A DNA stretch of 64,000 bases from assembly GCF_905163445.1 (NCBI RefSeq), contig NC_053190.1, positions 19,353,569-19,417,568 of the forward strand. Reading direction: 5' to 3'. A program made the translations under genes and the position numbers. This document shows positions 1-9,712 of this stretch, in pieces. Under the pieces are notes generated by a model. That model was not told the DNA's origin and did no database searches. It saw nothing but the letters and a program-made list of their open reading frames with translations. Every line of letters begins with the position of its first letter. Within the stretch, counting starts at the first letter, position 1. The stretch comes from Pararge aegeria. Lineage: Eukaryota > Arthropoda > Insecta > Lepidoptera > Nymphalidae.

Positions 1-94
1 CTACCACACCCGTCTGTCTCATTCTGAAAACTATTCAAAATAGCTGCTATTTTTCATTCTCATTCAAATATAAATAATAGTAAATAATATATAA

Positions 95-425
95 TTTTTG
101 ACTGAACTGAACCCTTCATATACATGTTCTAACCTAACCTAACCTAAATCTAGTTTTGACACCTTTAGACTTTAGATTCAAGATTTAATGTGAATATATG
201 CATTAATAAAAACTCATTACTATTTTAATACTAGTTATGCTGCTGTTGATGCACTGATGAAAGCCAGATAGCTAGATCAGTTTTTAGTTAGTCGTACTTG
301 CCGGTGGGCTTAGGTCTAAAGGAATCCAAACTAGTTTTAAAAGGTTTGGATAGGTTAGGTTAGGTTAGAACATGAATAAGACGGGTGCCCGGCCGCAGGC
401 CGGGCACTTAGGTTCACTTCCGTTT
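95..425 (+). repeat. Foldback (MITE-like) inverted-repeat module, short form
   Basis: A perfect 24-bp inverted repeat lies at 123-146 and 351-374 (catgtt followed by ctaacctaacc... on the left, its reverse complement on the right). It extends with gaps inward to cctttagac (left, about 168) and gtctaaagg (right, 314), and outward to gaactgaacc (left) and ggttcacttcc (right). In this form the left end has lost the GC palindrome that remains on the right at 385-407. The long form is described at 3163-3520. No transposase frame is present. Confidence 0.75.
385..407 (+). repeat. GC palindrome at the right end of the foldback module
   Basis: Perfect 10-bp arms GTGCCCGGCC and GGCCGGGCAC flank a GCA loop. 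It is present in essentially every unit. One arm base is changed (ggccgAgcac) in the units starting at 8396, 26907 and 34839, and the last bases are altered (gggcaAtt) in the unit at 4412. It could extrude as a cruciform or, if transcribed, form a strong RNA hairpin. It is not followed by a U-tract, so there is no case for a terminator. Confidence 0.9.
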
Positions 426-540
426 AAAAAAATAAAATAAAAACAAAACGTACCACTACAAAGTACTCTTATTTATATTAGAAGATATTGTAAAATAACA
501 ATTAATTAAATTTTTTTTTATTTTTTTTTCACTAACACAT
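421..540 (+). other. A/T homopolymer region between foldback module and CpG-rich block
   Basis: A-rich tracts (A7TA4TA5CA4 near 425-448) are followed by T9-A-T9 at about 511-529, with AT-rich sequence between. The T9 run is T8 in the units at 3066 and 4412, the usual length instability of homopolymers. The A-rich then T-rich order could be a remnant of retroposed tails on opposite strands, but nothing shows this. I see no gene here. Confidence 0.5.
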
Positions 541-655
541 TAGGCCCGTCGCGCCGCGCCACTACTATATGGGGCGAAGGTGCGAAGGTGACGGTGAGGA
601 CGAAGTACCGAGTCTGATGGCGGCGCCACACAGTGGCGTTATGTCTCTATAAAAG
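541..655 (+). promoter_or_regulatory. CpG-rich block ending in a TATAAAAG box (possible cryptic promoter)
   Basis: In an otherwise AT-rich unit, 541-647 is GC-rich with many intact CpGs (gtcgcgccgcgcc, ggcgaaggtgcgaaggtgac, ggcggcgcc) and short GAAGGTG repeats. A 6-bp-stem palindrome (cgccac-aca-gtggcg) lies near 624-638. It is followed directly by a perfect TATAAAAG at 648-655. The same arrangement recurs in every unit. I do not recognise the source of the block. A TATA consensus alone is weak evidence, so promoter activity is speculation. Confidence 0.3.
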
Positions 656-716
656 TGGTGGTTTTTTATTATATTATTTATTAATGGTATTTTTTTAATA
701 TCATATCAATATTGTA

Positions 717-810
717 CCCCACACGGGGGGAGGTAGGGAGGTAGGGGGTAGGGGTAGTGACGAAAAATAACGATACCGGACTCTTACGAGGTCTCGTAAT
801 CGGAATGAGT
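717..810 (+). repeat. B' segment: partial direct duplicate of the downstream 18S part
   Basis: The 56 bases at 755-810 match 956-1011 with only two differences (ataCcgg versus ataCggg, and ggTctc versus ggCctc). The two copies are 201 bp apart. The downstream copy has the more 18S-like base at the second site. The pair is a ready substrate for homologous deletion, and exactly such a 201-bp deletion is fixed in the unit at 16789-17904. Confidence 0.93.
725..754 (+). other. G-quadruplex-type motif, repeated once per unit
   Basis: Four G-tracts of 6, 3, 5 and 4 bases lie at 725-730, 736-738, 744-748 and 751-754, separated by AGGTA, AGGTA and TA. Normal 18S has a single ggggaggtagtgac here, so this is a local expansion of an AGGTAGGG-like motif inside the duplicated rRNA piece. 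It is present in every unit, including the deleted one at 17489. Folding is inferred from the pattern only. Confidence 0.7.
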
Positions 811-1067
811 TTCTGCGACTACCATTGTTTGTCGCGGGTAACGGGGAATCAGGGTTCGATTCCGGTGAGGGAGCCTGAGCAACTGCTACCACATCCAAGG
901 AAGGCAGCAGGCGCGCAAATTACCCACTCCCTGCACGGGGAGGTAGGGGTATAGGTAGTGACGAAAAATAACGATACGGGACTCTTACGAGGCCTCGTAA
1001 TCGGAATGAGTACACTTTAAATATTTTAACGAGGTAAAATTTAAGGGCATTGAGGGTCTGGTGCCAG

Positions 1068-1317
1068 TGGTTGATTAGATGCACACACTATACTTTTTAT
1101 AATTATCCTTTACAAGTACCAGTACAATTACTGGTAATGACATAGAGTTGAGTTTGAGAATTGAATTATAAATATTTCAAAAGTATCGAATAATCAATAC
1201 ACTTGTAAATATAGACGCGCAAGGTCGTTACACGAACCGCTTACCATTATAGTAAAGTACTATGCAAACACATATAACATATACGCAATAAGGGAACTTT
1301 AAATTGGAGATTTTACC
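1068..1317 (+). other. Unit tail, AT-rich, no recognised content
   Basis: After the 18S-derived block each unit has about 250 bp of AT-rich unique sequence up to the next unit start. A small imperfect palindrome (taccagtacaattactggta, about 1117-1136) is the only structure I notice. Two independent deletions (units at 23203 and 25649) remove part of it, so it is not indispensable to array persistence. Confidence 0.6.
1117..1136 (+). repeat. Imperfect palindrome taccagta...tactggta, once per unit
   Basis: The arms taccagta and tactggta (last bases shared with the ca-at centre) form an inverted repeat with a central interruption of about 4 bases. It is conserved wherever this part of the unit is retained and absent from the unit at 23203, where it is deleted. 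It could be a protein-binding dyad. There is no further evidence. Confidence 0.4.
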
Positions 1318-3065
1318 CTACCACACCCGTCTGTCTCATTCTGAAAACTATTCAAAATAGTTGCTATTTTTCATTCTCATTCAAATATAAATAATAGTAA
1401 ATAATATATAATTTTTGACTGAACTGAACCCAAGTGCCCGGCCTGCGGCCGGGCACCCCTCATATTATACATGTTCTAACCTAACCTAACCTAAATCTAG
1501 TTTTGATTCCTTTAGACTTTAGATTCAAGATTTAATGTGAATATATGCATTAATAAAAACTCATTACTATTTTAATACTAGTTATGCTGCTGTTGATGCA
1601 CTGATGAAAGCCAGATAGCTAGATCAGTTTTTAGTTAGTCGTACTTGCCGGTGGGCTTAGGTCTAATAGAATCCAAACTAGTTTTAAAAGGTTTGGATAG
1701 GTTAGGTTAGGTTAGAACATGAATAAGACGGGTGCCCGGCCGCAGGCCCTACCACACCCGTCTGTCTCATTCTGAAAACTATTCAAAATAGTTGCTATTT
1801 TTCATTCTCATTCAAATATAAATAATAGTAAATAATATATATTTTTTGACTGAACTGAACCCTTCATATACATGTTCTAACCTAACCTAACCTAAATCTA
1901 GTTTTGACACCTTTAGACTTTAGATTCAAGATTTAATGTGAATATATGCATTAATAAAAACTCATTACTATTTTAATACTAGTTATGCTGCTGTTGATGC
2001 ACTGATGAAAGCCAGATAGCTAGATCAGTTTTTAGTTAGTCGTACTTGCCGGTGGGCTTAGGTCTAAAGGAATCCAAACTAGTTTTAAAAGGTTTGGATA
2101 GGTTAGGTTAGGTTAGAACATGAATAAGACGGGTGCCCGGCCGCAGGCCGGGCACTTAGGTTCACTTCCGTTTAAAAAAATAAAATAAAAACAAAACGTA
2201 CCACTACAAAGTACTCTTATTTATATTAGAAGATATTGTAAAATAACAATTAATTAAATTTTTTTTTATTTTTTTTTCACTAACACATTAGGCCCGTCGC
2301 GCCGCGCCACTACTATATGGGGCGAAGGTGCGAAGGTGACGGTGAGGACGAAGTACCGAGTCTGATGGCGGCGCCACACAGTGGCGTTATGTCTCTATAA
2401 AAGTGGTGGTCTTTTATTATATTATTTATTAATGGTATTTTTTTAATATCATATCAATATTGTACCCCGCACGGGGGGAGGTAGGGAGGTAGGGGGTAGG
2501 GGTAGTGACGAAAAATAACGATACCGGACTCTTACGAGGTCTCGTAATCGGAATGAGTTTCTGCGACTACCATTGTTTGTCGCGGGTAACGGGGAATCAG
2601 GGTTCGATTCCGGTGAGGGAGCCTGAGAAACTGCTACCACATCCAATGAAGGCAGCAGGCGCGCAAATTACCCACTCCCTGCACGGGGAGGTAGGGGTAT
2701 AGGTAGTGACGAAAAATAACGATACGGGACTCTTACGAGGCCTCGTAATCGGAATGAGTACACTTTAAATATTTTAACGAGGTAAAATTTAAGGGCATTG
2801 AGGGTCTGGTGCCAGTGGTTGATTAGATGCACACACTATACTTTTTATAATTATCCTTTACAAGTACCAGTACAATTACTGGTAATGACATAGAGTTGAG
2901 TTTGAGAATTGAATTATAAATATTTCAAAAGTATCGAATAATCAATACACTTGTAAATATAGACGCGCAAGGTCGTTACACGAACCGCTTACCATTATAG
3001 TAAAGTACTATGCAAACACATATAACATATACGCAATAAGGGAACTTTAAATTGGAGATTTTACC
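1318..3065 (+). repeat. Satellite unit 2, 1748 bp with 431-bp partial duplication
   Basis: The first 431 bp (1318-1748) run from the unit start to the middle of the right GC palindrome and then restart at ctaccacaccc (1749). This first part is long form (left palindrome at 1434-1456), with gaTTcc and a private ctaaTagaatcc. The second part is short form with gaCAcc. The 18S block is 2465-2815 with gagAAAC and a private ccaaTgaagg. Confidence 0.95.
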
Positions 3066-3162
3066 CTACCACACCCGTCTGTCTCATTCTGAAAACTATT
3101 CAAAATAATTGCTATTTTTCATTCTCATTCAAATATAAATAATAGTAAATAATATATAATTT

Positions 3163-3520
3163 TTGACTGAACTGAACCCAAGTGCCCGGCCTGCGGCCGG
3201 GCACCCCTCATATTATACATGTTCTAACCTAACCTAACCTAAATCTAGTTTTGATTCCTTTAGACTTTAGATTCAAGATTTAATGTGAATATATGCATTA
3301 ATAAAAACTCATTACTATTTTAATACTAGTTATGCTGCTGTTGATGCACTGATGAAAGCCAGATAGCTAGATCAGTTTTTAGTTAGTCGTACTTGCCGGT
3401 GGGCTTAGGTCTAAAGGAATCCAAACTAGTTTTAAAAGGTTTGGATAGGTTAGGTTAGGTTAGAACATGAATAAGACGGGTGCCCGGCCGCAGGCCGGGC
3501 ACTTAGGTTCACTTCCGTTT
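3163..3520 (+). mobile_element. Foldback/MITE-like module, full (long) form
   Basis: The left arm is about 3163-3264 and the right arm about 3409-3520. In order from the outside, the left arm reads gaactgaacccaag, the GC palindrome (3182-3204), a short tcatattata linker, the 24-bp block with (CCTAA)n (3218-3241), then ctagttttgattcctttag. The right arm, reverse-complemented, reads gaagtgaacctaag, the palindrome (3480-3502), a cgtcttatt linker, the same 24-bp block (3446-3469), an extra stretch of about 16 bp, then ctagtttggattcctttag. Nested inverted repeats of about 100 bp with terminal palindromes are typical of foldback or MITE-type nonautonomous DNA elements. I see no clear target-site duplication and no coding capacity, so the transposon origin is inference. 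Confidence 0.6.
3182..3204 (+). repeat. Left-end GC palindrome (present only in long-form units)
   Basis: GTGCCCGGCC and GGCCGGGCAC flank a TGC loop, the inverted counterpart of the right-end palindrome. I find 13 copies in the window, beginning at 1434, 3182, 4527, 9829, 13810, 15157, 20655, 28340, 36272, 46838, 52136, 56122 and 60108. Short-form units lack it and also lack a neighbouring TAT, which together account for the 30-bp length difference. Confidence 0.92.
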
Positions 3521-4411
3521 AAAAAAATAAAATAAAAACAAAACGTACCACTACAAAGTACTCTTATTTATATTAGAAGATATTGTAAAATAACAATTAA
3601 TTAAATTTTTTTTATTTTTTTTTCACTAACACATTAGGCCCGTCGCGCCGCGCCACTACTATATGGGGCGAAGGTGCGAAGGTGACGGTGAGGACGAAGT
3701 ACCGAGTCTGATGGCGGCGCCACACAGTGGCGTTATGTCTCTATAAAAGTGGTGGTTTTTTATTATATTATTTATTAATGGTATTTTTTTAATATCATAT
3801 CAATATTGTACCCCGCACGGGGGGAGGTAGGGAGGTAGGGGGTAGGGGTAGTGACGAAAAATAACGATACCGGACTCTTACGAGGTCTCGTAATCGGAAT
3901 GAGTTTCTGCGACTACCATTGTTTGTCGCGGGTAACGGGGAATCAGGGTTCGATTCCGGTGAGGGAGCCTGAGCAACTGCTACCACATCCAAGGAAGGCA
4001 GCAGGCGCGCAAATTACCCACTCCCTGCACGGGGAGGTAGGGGTATAGGTAGTGACGAAAAATAACGATACGGGACTCTTACGAGGCCTCGTAATCGGAA
4101 TGAGTACACTTTAAATATTTTAACGAGGTAAAATTTAAGGGCATTGAGGGTCTGGTGCCAGTGGTTGATTAGATGCACACACTATACTTTTTATAATTAT
4201 CCTTTACAAGTACCAGTACAATTACTGGTAATGACATAGAGTTGAGTTTGAGAATTGAATTATAAATATTTCAAAAGTATCGAATAATCAATACACTTGT
4301 AAATATAGACGCGCAAGGTCGTTACACGAACCGCTTACCATTATAGTAAAGTACTATGCAAACACATATAACATATACGCAATAAGGGAACTTTAAATTG
4401 GAGATTTTACC

Positions 4412-5756
4412 CTACCACACCCGTCTGTCTCATTCTGAAAACTATTCAAAATAGTTGCTATTTTCATTCTCATTCAAATATAAATAATAGTAAATAATAT
4501 ATAATTTTTGACTGAACTGAACCCAAGTGCCCGGCCTGCGGCCGGGCACCCCTCATATTATACATGTTCTAACCTAACCTAACCTAAATCTAGTTTTGAT
4601 TCCTTTAGACTTTAGATTCAAGATTTAATGTGAATATATGCATTAATAAAAACTCATTACTATTTTAATACTAGTTATGCTGCTGTTGATGCACTGATGA
4701 AAGCCAGATAGCTAGATCAGTTTTTAGTTAGTCGTACTTGCCGGTGGGCTTAGGTCTAAAGGAATCCAAACTAGTTTTAAAAGGTTTGGATAGGTTAGGT
4801 TAGGTTAGAACATGAATAAGACGGGTGCCCGGCCGCAGGCCGGGCAATTAGGTTCACTTCCGTTTAAAAAAATAAAATAAAAACAAAACGTACCACTACA
4901 AAGTACTCTTATTTATATTAGAAGATATTGTAAAATAACAATTAATTAAATTTTTTTTATTTTTTTTTCACTAACACATTAGGCCCGTCGCGCCGCGCCA
5001 CTACTATATGGGGCGAAGGTGCGAAGGTGACGGTGAGGACGAAGTACCGAGTCTGATGGCGGCGCCACACAGTGGCGTTATGTCTCTATAAAAGTGGTGG
5101 TTTTTTATTATATTATTTATTAATGGTATTTTTTTAATATCATATCAATATTGTACCCCACACGGGGGGAGGTAGGGAGGTAGGGGGTAGGGGTAGTGAC
5201 GAAAAATAACGATACCGGACTCTTACGAGGTCTCGTAATCGGAATGAGTTTCTGCGACTACCATTGTTTGTCGCGGGTAACGGGGAATCAGGGTTCGATT
5301 CCGGTGAGGGAGCCTGAGCAACTGCTACCACATCCAAGGAAGGCAGCAGGCGCGCAAATTACCCACTCCCTGCACGGGGAGGTAGGGGTATAGGTAGTGA
5401 CGAAAAATAACGATACGGGACTCTTACGAGGCCTCGTAATCGGAATGAGTACACTTTAAATATTTTAACGAGGTAAAATTTAAGGGCATTGAGGGTCTGG
5501 TGCCAGTGGTTGATTAGATGCACACACTATACTTTTTATAATTATCCTTTACAAGTACCAGTACAATTACTGGTAATGACATAGAGTTGAGTTTGAGAAT
5601 TGAATTATAAATATTTCAAAAGTATCGAATAATCAATACACTTGTAAATATAGACGCGCAAGGTCGTTACACGAACCGCTTACCATTATAGTAAAGTACT
5701 ATGCAAACACATATAACATATACGCAATAAGGGAACTTTAAATTGGAGATTTTACC
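4412..5756 (+). repeat. Satellite unit 4, long form, 1345 bp
   Basis: The left palindrome is at 4527. The unit has lost one T in gctattttcatt and one in the T9 run, and has gggcaAtt at the right palindrome edge. The 18S block is 5156-5506 with CACacgg and gagCAAC, as in unit 1. Confidence 0.95.
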
Positions 5757-7073
5757 CTACCACACCCGTCTGTCTCATTCTGAAAACTATTCAAAATAGT
5801 TGCTATTTTTCATTCTCATTCAAATATAAATAATAGTAAATAATATATAATTTTTGACTGAACTGAACCCTTCATATACATGTTCTAACCTAACCTAACC
5901 TAAATCTAGTTTTGACACCTTTAGACTTTAGATTCAAGATTTAATGTGAATTTATGCATTAATAAAAACTCATTACTATTTTAATACTAGTTATGCTGCT
6001 GTTGATGCACTGATGAAAGCCAGATAGCTAGATCAGTTTTTAGTTAGTCGTACTTGCCGGTGGGCTTAGGTCTAAAGGAATCCAAACTAGTTTTAAAAGG
6101 TTTGGATAGGTTAGGTTAGGTTAGAACATGAATAAGACGGGTGCCCGGCCGCAGGCCGGGCACTTAGGTTCACTTCCGTTTAAAAAAATAAAATAAAAAC
6201 AAAACGTACCACTACAAAGTACTCTTATTTATATTAGAAGATATTGTAAAATAACAATTAATTAAATTTTTTTTTATTTTTTTTTCACTAACACATTAGG
6301 CCCGTCGCGCCGCGCCACTACTATATGGGGCGAAGGTGCGAAGGTGACGGTGAGGACGAAGTACCGAGTCTGATGGCGGCGCCACACAGTGGCGTTATGT
6401 CTCTATAAAAGTGGTGGTCTTTTATTATATTATTTATTAATGGTATTTTTTTAATATCATATCAATATTGTACCCCGCACGGGGGGAGGTAGGGAGGTAG
6501 GGGGTAGGGGTAGTGACGAAAAATAACGATACCGGACTCTTACGAGGTCTCGTAATCGGAATGAGTTTCTGCGACTACCATTGTTTGTCGCGGGTAACGG
6601 GGAATCAGGGTTCGATTCCGGTGAGGGAGCCTGAGAAACTGCTACCACATCCAAGGAAGGCAGCAGGCGCGCAAATTACCCACTCCCTGCACGGGGAGGT
6701 AGGGGTATAGGTAGTGACGAAAAATAACGATACGGGACTCTTACGAGGCCTCGTAATCGGAATGAGTACACTTTAAATATTTTAACGAGGTAAAATTTAA
6801 GGGCATTGAGGGTCTGGTGCCAGTGGTTGATTAGATGCACACACTATACTTTTTATAATTATCCTTTACAAGTACCAGTACAATTACTGGTAATGACATA
6901 GAGTTGAGTTTGAGAATTGAATTATAAATATTTCAAAAGTATCGAATAATCAATACACTTGTAAATATAGACGCGCAAGGTCGTTACACGAACCGCTTAC
7001 CATTATAGTAAAGTACTATGCAAACACATATAACATATACGCAATAAGGGAACTTTAAATTGGAGATTTTACC
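5757..7073 (+). repeat. Satellite unit 5, 1317 bp
   Basis: Short form with gaCAcc and a gaatTtatgc variant shared only with the unit at 45405. The 18S block is 6473-6823 with gagAAAC, and ggtCtttta is present. Confidence 0.95.
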
Positions 7074-8395
7074 CTACCACACCCGTCTGTCTCATTCTGA
7101 AAACTATTCAAAATAGTTGCTATTTTTCATTCTCATTCAAATATAAATAATAGTAAATAATATATAATTTTTGACTGAACTGAACCCTTCATATACATGT
7201 TCTAACCTAACCTAACCTAACCTAAATCTAGTTTTGACACCTTTAGACTTTAGATTCAAGATTTAATGTGAATATATGCATTAATAAAAACTCATTACTA
7301 TTTTAATACTAGTTATGCTGCTGTTGATGCACTGATGAAAGCCAGATAGCTAGATCAGTTTTTAGTTAGTCGTACTTGCCGGTGGGCTTAGGTCTAAAGG
7401 AATCCAAACTAGTTTTAAAAGGTTTGGATAGGTTAGGTTAGGTTAGAACATGAATAAGACGGGTGCCCGGCCGCAGGCCGGGCACTTAGGTTCACTTCCG
7501 TTTAAAAAAATAAAATAAAAACAAAACGTACCACTACAAAGTACTCTTATTTATATTAGAAGATATTGTAAAATAACAATTAATTAAATTTTTTTTTATT
7601 TTTTTTTCACTAACACATTAGGCCCGTCGCGCCGCGCCACTACTATATGGGGCGAAGGTGCGAAGGTGACGGTGAGGACGAAGTACCGAGTCTGATGGCG
7701 GCGCCACACAGTGGCGTTATGTCTCTATAAAAGTGGTGGTCTTTTATTATATTATTTATTAATGGTATTTTTTTAATATCATATCAATATTGTACCCCGC
7801 ACGGGGGGAGGTAGGGAGGTAGGGGGTAGGGGTAGTGACGAAAAATAACGATACCGGACTCTTACGAGGTCTCGTAATCGGAATGAGTTTCTGCGACTAC
7901 CATTGTTTGTCGCGGGTAACGGGGAATCAGGGTTCGATTCCGGTGAGGGAGCCTGAGCAACTGCTACCACATCCAAGGAAGGCAGCAGGCGCGCAAATTA
8001 CCCACTCCCTGCACGGGGAGGTAGGGGTATAGGTAGTGACGAAAAATAACGATACGGGACTCTTACGAGGCCTCGTAATCGGAATGAGTACACTTTAAAT
8101 ATTTTAACGAGGTAAAATTTAAGGGCATTGAGGGTCTGGTGCCAGTGGTTGATTAGATGCACACACTATACTTTTTATAATTATCCTTTACAAGTACCAG
8201 TACAATTACTGGTAATGACATAGAGTTGAGTTTGAGAATTGAATTATAAATATTTCAAAAGTATCGAATAATCAATACACTTGTAAATATAGACGCGCAA
8301 GGTCGTTACACGAACCGCTTACCATTATAGTAAAGTACTATGCAAACACATATAACATATACGCAATAAGGGAACTTTAAATTGGAGATTTTACC
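7074..8395 (+). repeat. Satellite unit 6, 1322 bp with one extra CCTAA
   Basis: The left telomere-like tract has four CCTAA copies in place of three, which accounts for the 5 extra bases. The 18S block is 7795-8145 with gagCAAC in combination with ggtCtttta. Confidence 0.95.
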
Positions 8396-9712
8396 CTACC
8401 ACACCCGTCTGTCTCATTCTGAAAACTATTCAAAATAGTTGCTATTTTTCATTCTCATTCAAATATAAATAATAGTAAATAATATATAATTTTTGACTGA
8501 ACTGAACCCTTCATATACATGTTCTAACCTAACCTAACCTAAATCTAGTTTTGATTCCTTTAGACTTTAGATTCAAGATTTAATGTGAATATATGCATTA
8601 ATAAAAACTCATTACTATTTTAATACTAGTTATGCTGCTGTTGATGCACTGATGAAAGCCAGATAGCTAGATCAGTTTTTAGTTAGTCGTACTTGCCGGT
8701 GGGCTTAGGTCTAAAGGAATCCAAACTAGTTTTAAAAGGTTTGGATAGGTTAGGTTAGGTTAGAACATGAATAAGACGGGTGCCCGGCCGCAGGCCGAGC
8801 ACTTAGGTTCACTTCCGTTTAAAAAAATAAAATAAAAACAAAACGTACCACTACAAAGTACTCTTATTTATATTAGAAGATATTGTAAAATAACAATTAA
8901 TTAAATTTTTTTTTATTTTTTTTTCACTAACACATTAGGCCCGTCGCGCCGCGCCACTACTATATGGGGCGAAGGTGCGAAGGTGACGGTGAGGACGAAG
9001 TACCGAGTCTGATGGCGGCGCCACACAGTGGCGTTATGTCTCTATAAAAGTGGTGGTTTTTTATTATATTATTTATTAATGGTATTTTTTTAATATCATA
9101 TCAATATTGTACCCCGCACGGGGGGAGGTAGGGAGGTAGGGGGTAGGGGTAGTGACGAAAAATAACGATACCGGACTCTTACGAGGTCTCGTAATCGGAA
9201 TGAGTTTCTGCGACTACCATTGTTTGTCACGGGTAACGGGGAATCAGGGTTCGATTCCGGTGAGGGAGCCTGAGCAACTGCTACCACATCCAAGGAAGGC
9301 AGCAGGCGCGCAAATTACCCACTCCCTGCACGGGGAGGTAGGGGTATAGGTAGTGACGAAAAATAACGATACGGGACTCTTACGAGGCCTCGTAATCGGA
9401 ATGAGTACACTTTAAATATTTTAACGAGGTAAAATTTAAGGGCATTGAGGGTCTGGTGCCAGTGGTTGATTAGATGCACACACTATACTTTTTATAATTA
9501 TCCTTTACAAGTACCAGTACAATTACTGGTAATGACATAGAGTTGAGTTTGAGAATTGAATTATAAATATTTCAAAAGTATCGAATAATCAATACACTTG
9601 TAAATATAGACGCGCAAGGTCGTTACACGAACCGCTTACCATTATAGTAAAGTACTATGCAAACACATATAACATATACGCAATAAGGGAACTTTAAATT
9701 GGAGATTTTACC
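8396..9712 (+). repeat. Satellite unit 7, 1317 bp
   Basis: Short form with gaTTcc, ggccgAgcac in the right palindrome, and tcACggg in the 18S block (9112-9462). With the next unit it forms a two-unit module also seen at 26907 and 34839. Confidence 0.95.

Larger units (their letters stand above)
717..1067 (+). pseudogene. 18S rRNA fragment, rearranged (B'-A-B), one per satellite unit
   Basis: From about 811 the sequence follows eukaryotic 18S rRNA: ttctgcgactaccattg, then ggtaacggggaatcaggg, ggttcgattccgg, gggagcctgag, ctaccacatccaaggaag, gcagcaggcgcgcaaatta, cccactccc, gacgaaaaataacgatac and ggaatgagtacactttaaa, ending at gtctggtgccag (1067), inside the universally conserved 530-loop sequence. 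An extra copy of its later part (B', 717-810) sits in front of it, so the order is B'-A-B. An insertion of about 8 bp (around 949-956) lies before gtgacgaaa in B, and a G-rich expansion interrupts B'. Only about one sixth of an 18S gene is present and the ends are degenerate, so this is a fossil fragment and not a functional rRNA. Identification is from remembered 18S sequence, with no alignment run. Confidence 0.93.
1..1317 (+). repeat. Satellite unit 1 (1317 bp), reference map
   Basis: Internal map used for all units. Bases 1-122 are AT-rich. An inverted-repeat module covers about 95-425, with (CCTAA)3 at 133-147 and (TTAGG)n at 351-368. A GC palindrome lies at 385-407 and A- and T-rich homopolymer tracts at 421-533. 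A CpG-rich block spans 541-647, TATAAAAG lies at 648-655, and an AT-rich linker fills 656-716. The 18S-derived block is 717-1067. Bases 1068-1317 are AT-rich and I recognise nothing in them. The unit carries the CACacgg and gagCAAC variants and a private aatagCtgc near base 43. Confidence 0.95.
3066..4411 (+). repeat. Satellite unit 3, long form, 1346 bp
   Basis: The left palindrome is at 3182-3204. The unit has aatAAttgc and gaTTcc, and a T8 run replaces T9 near 3607. The 18S block is 3811-4161 with gagCAAC. Confidence 0.95.

Noticed and set aside
385..407. Rho-independent terminator
   Set aside because: The GC hairpin is not followed by a T-tract and the genome is eukaryotic; a palindrome of the foldback module explains it.
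845..870. tRNA-like T-arm (ggttcgattcc)
   Set aside because: It is the normal 18S rRNA sequence at this place. There is no acceptor stem, anticodon arm or A box in register.
701..954. Paired 65-codon ORFs on both strands, repeated in nearly every unit (for example 701-898 minus and 757-954 plus)
   Set aside because: They lie in the 18S-derived block, overlap each other antisense, and their conservation simply follows the near identity of the units. Unit 13 destroys both by a 201-bp deletion. There is no protein family resemblance.
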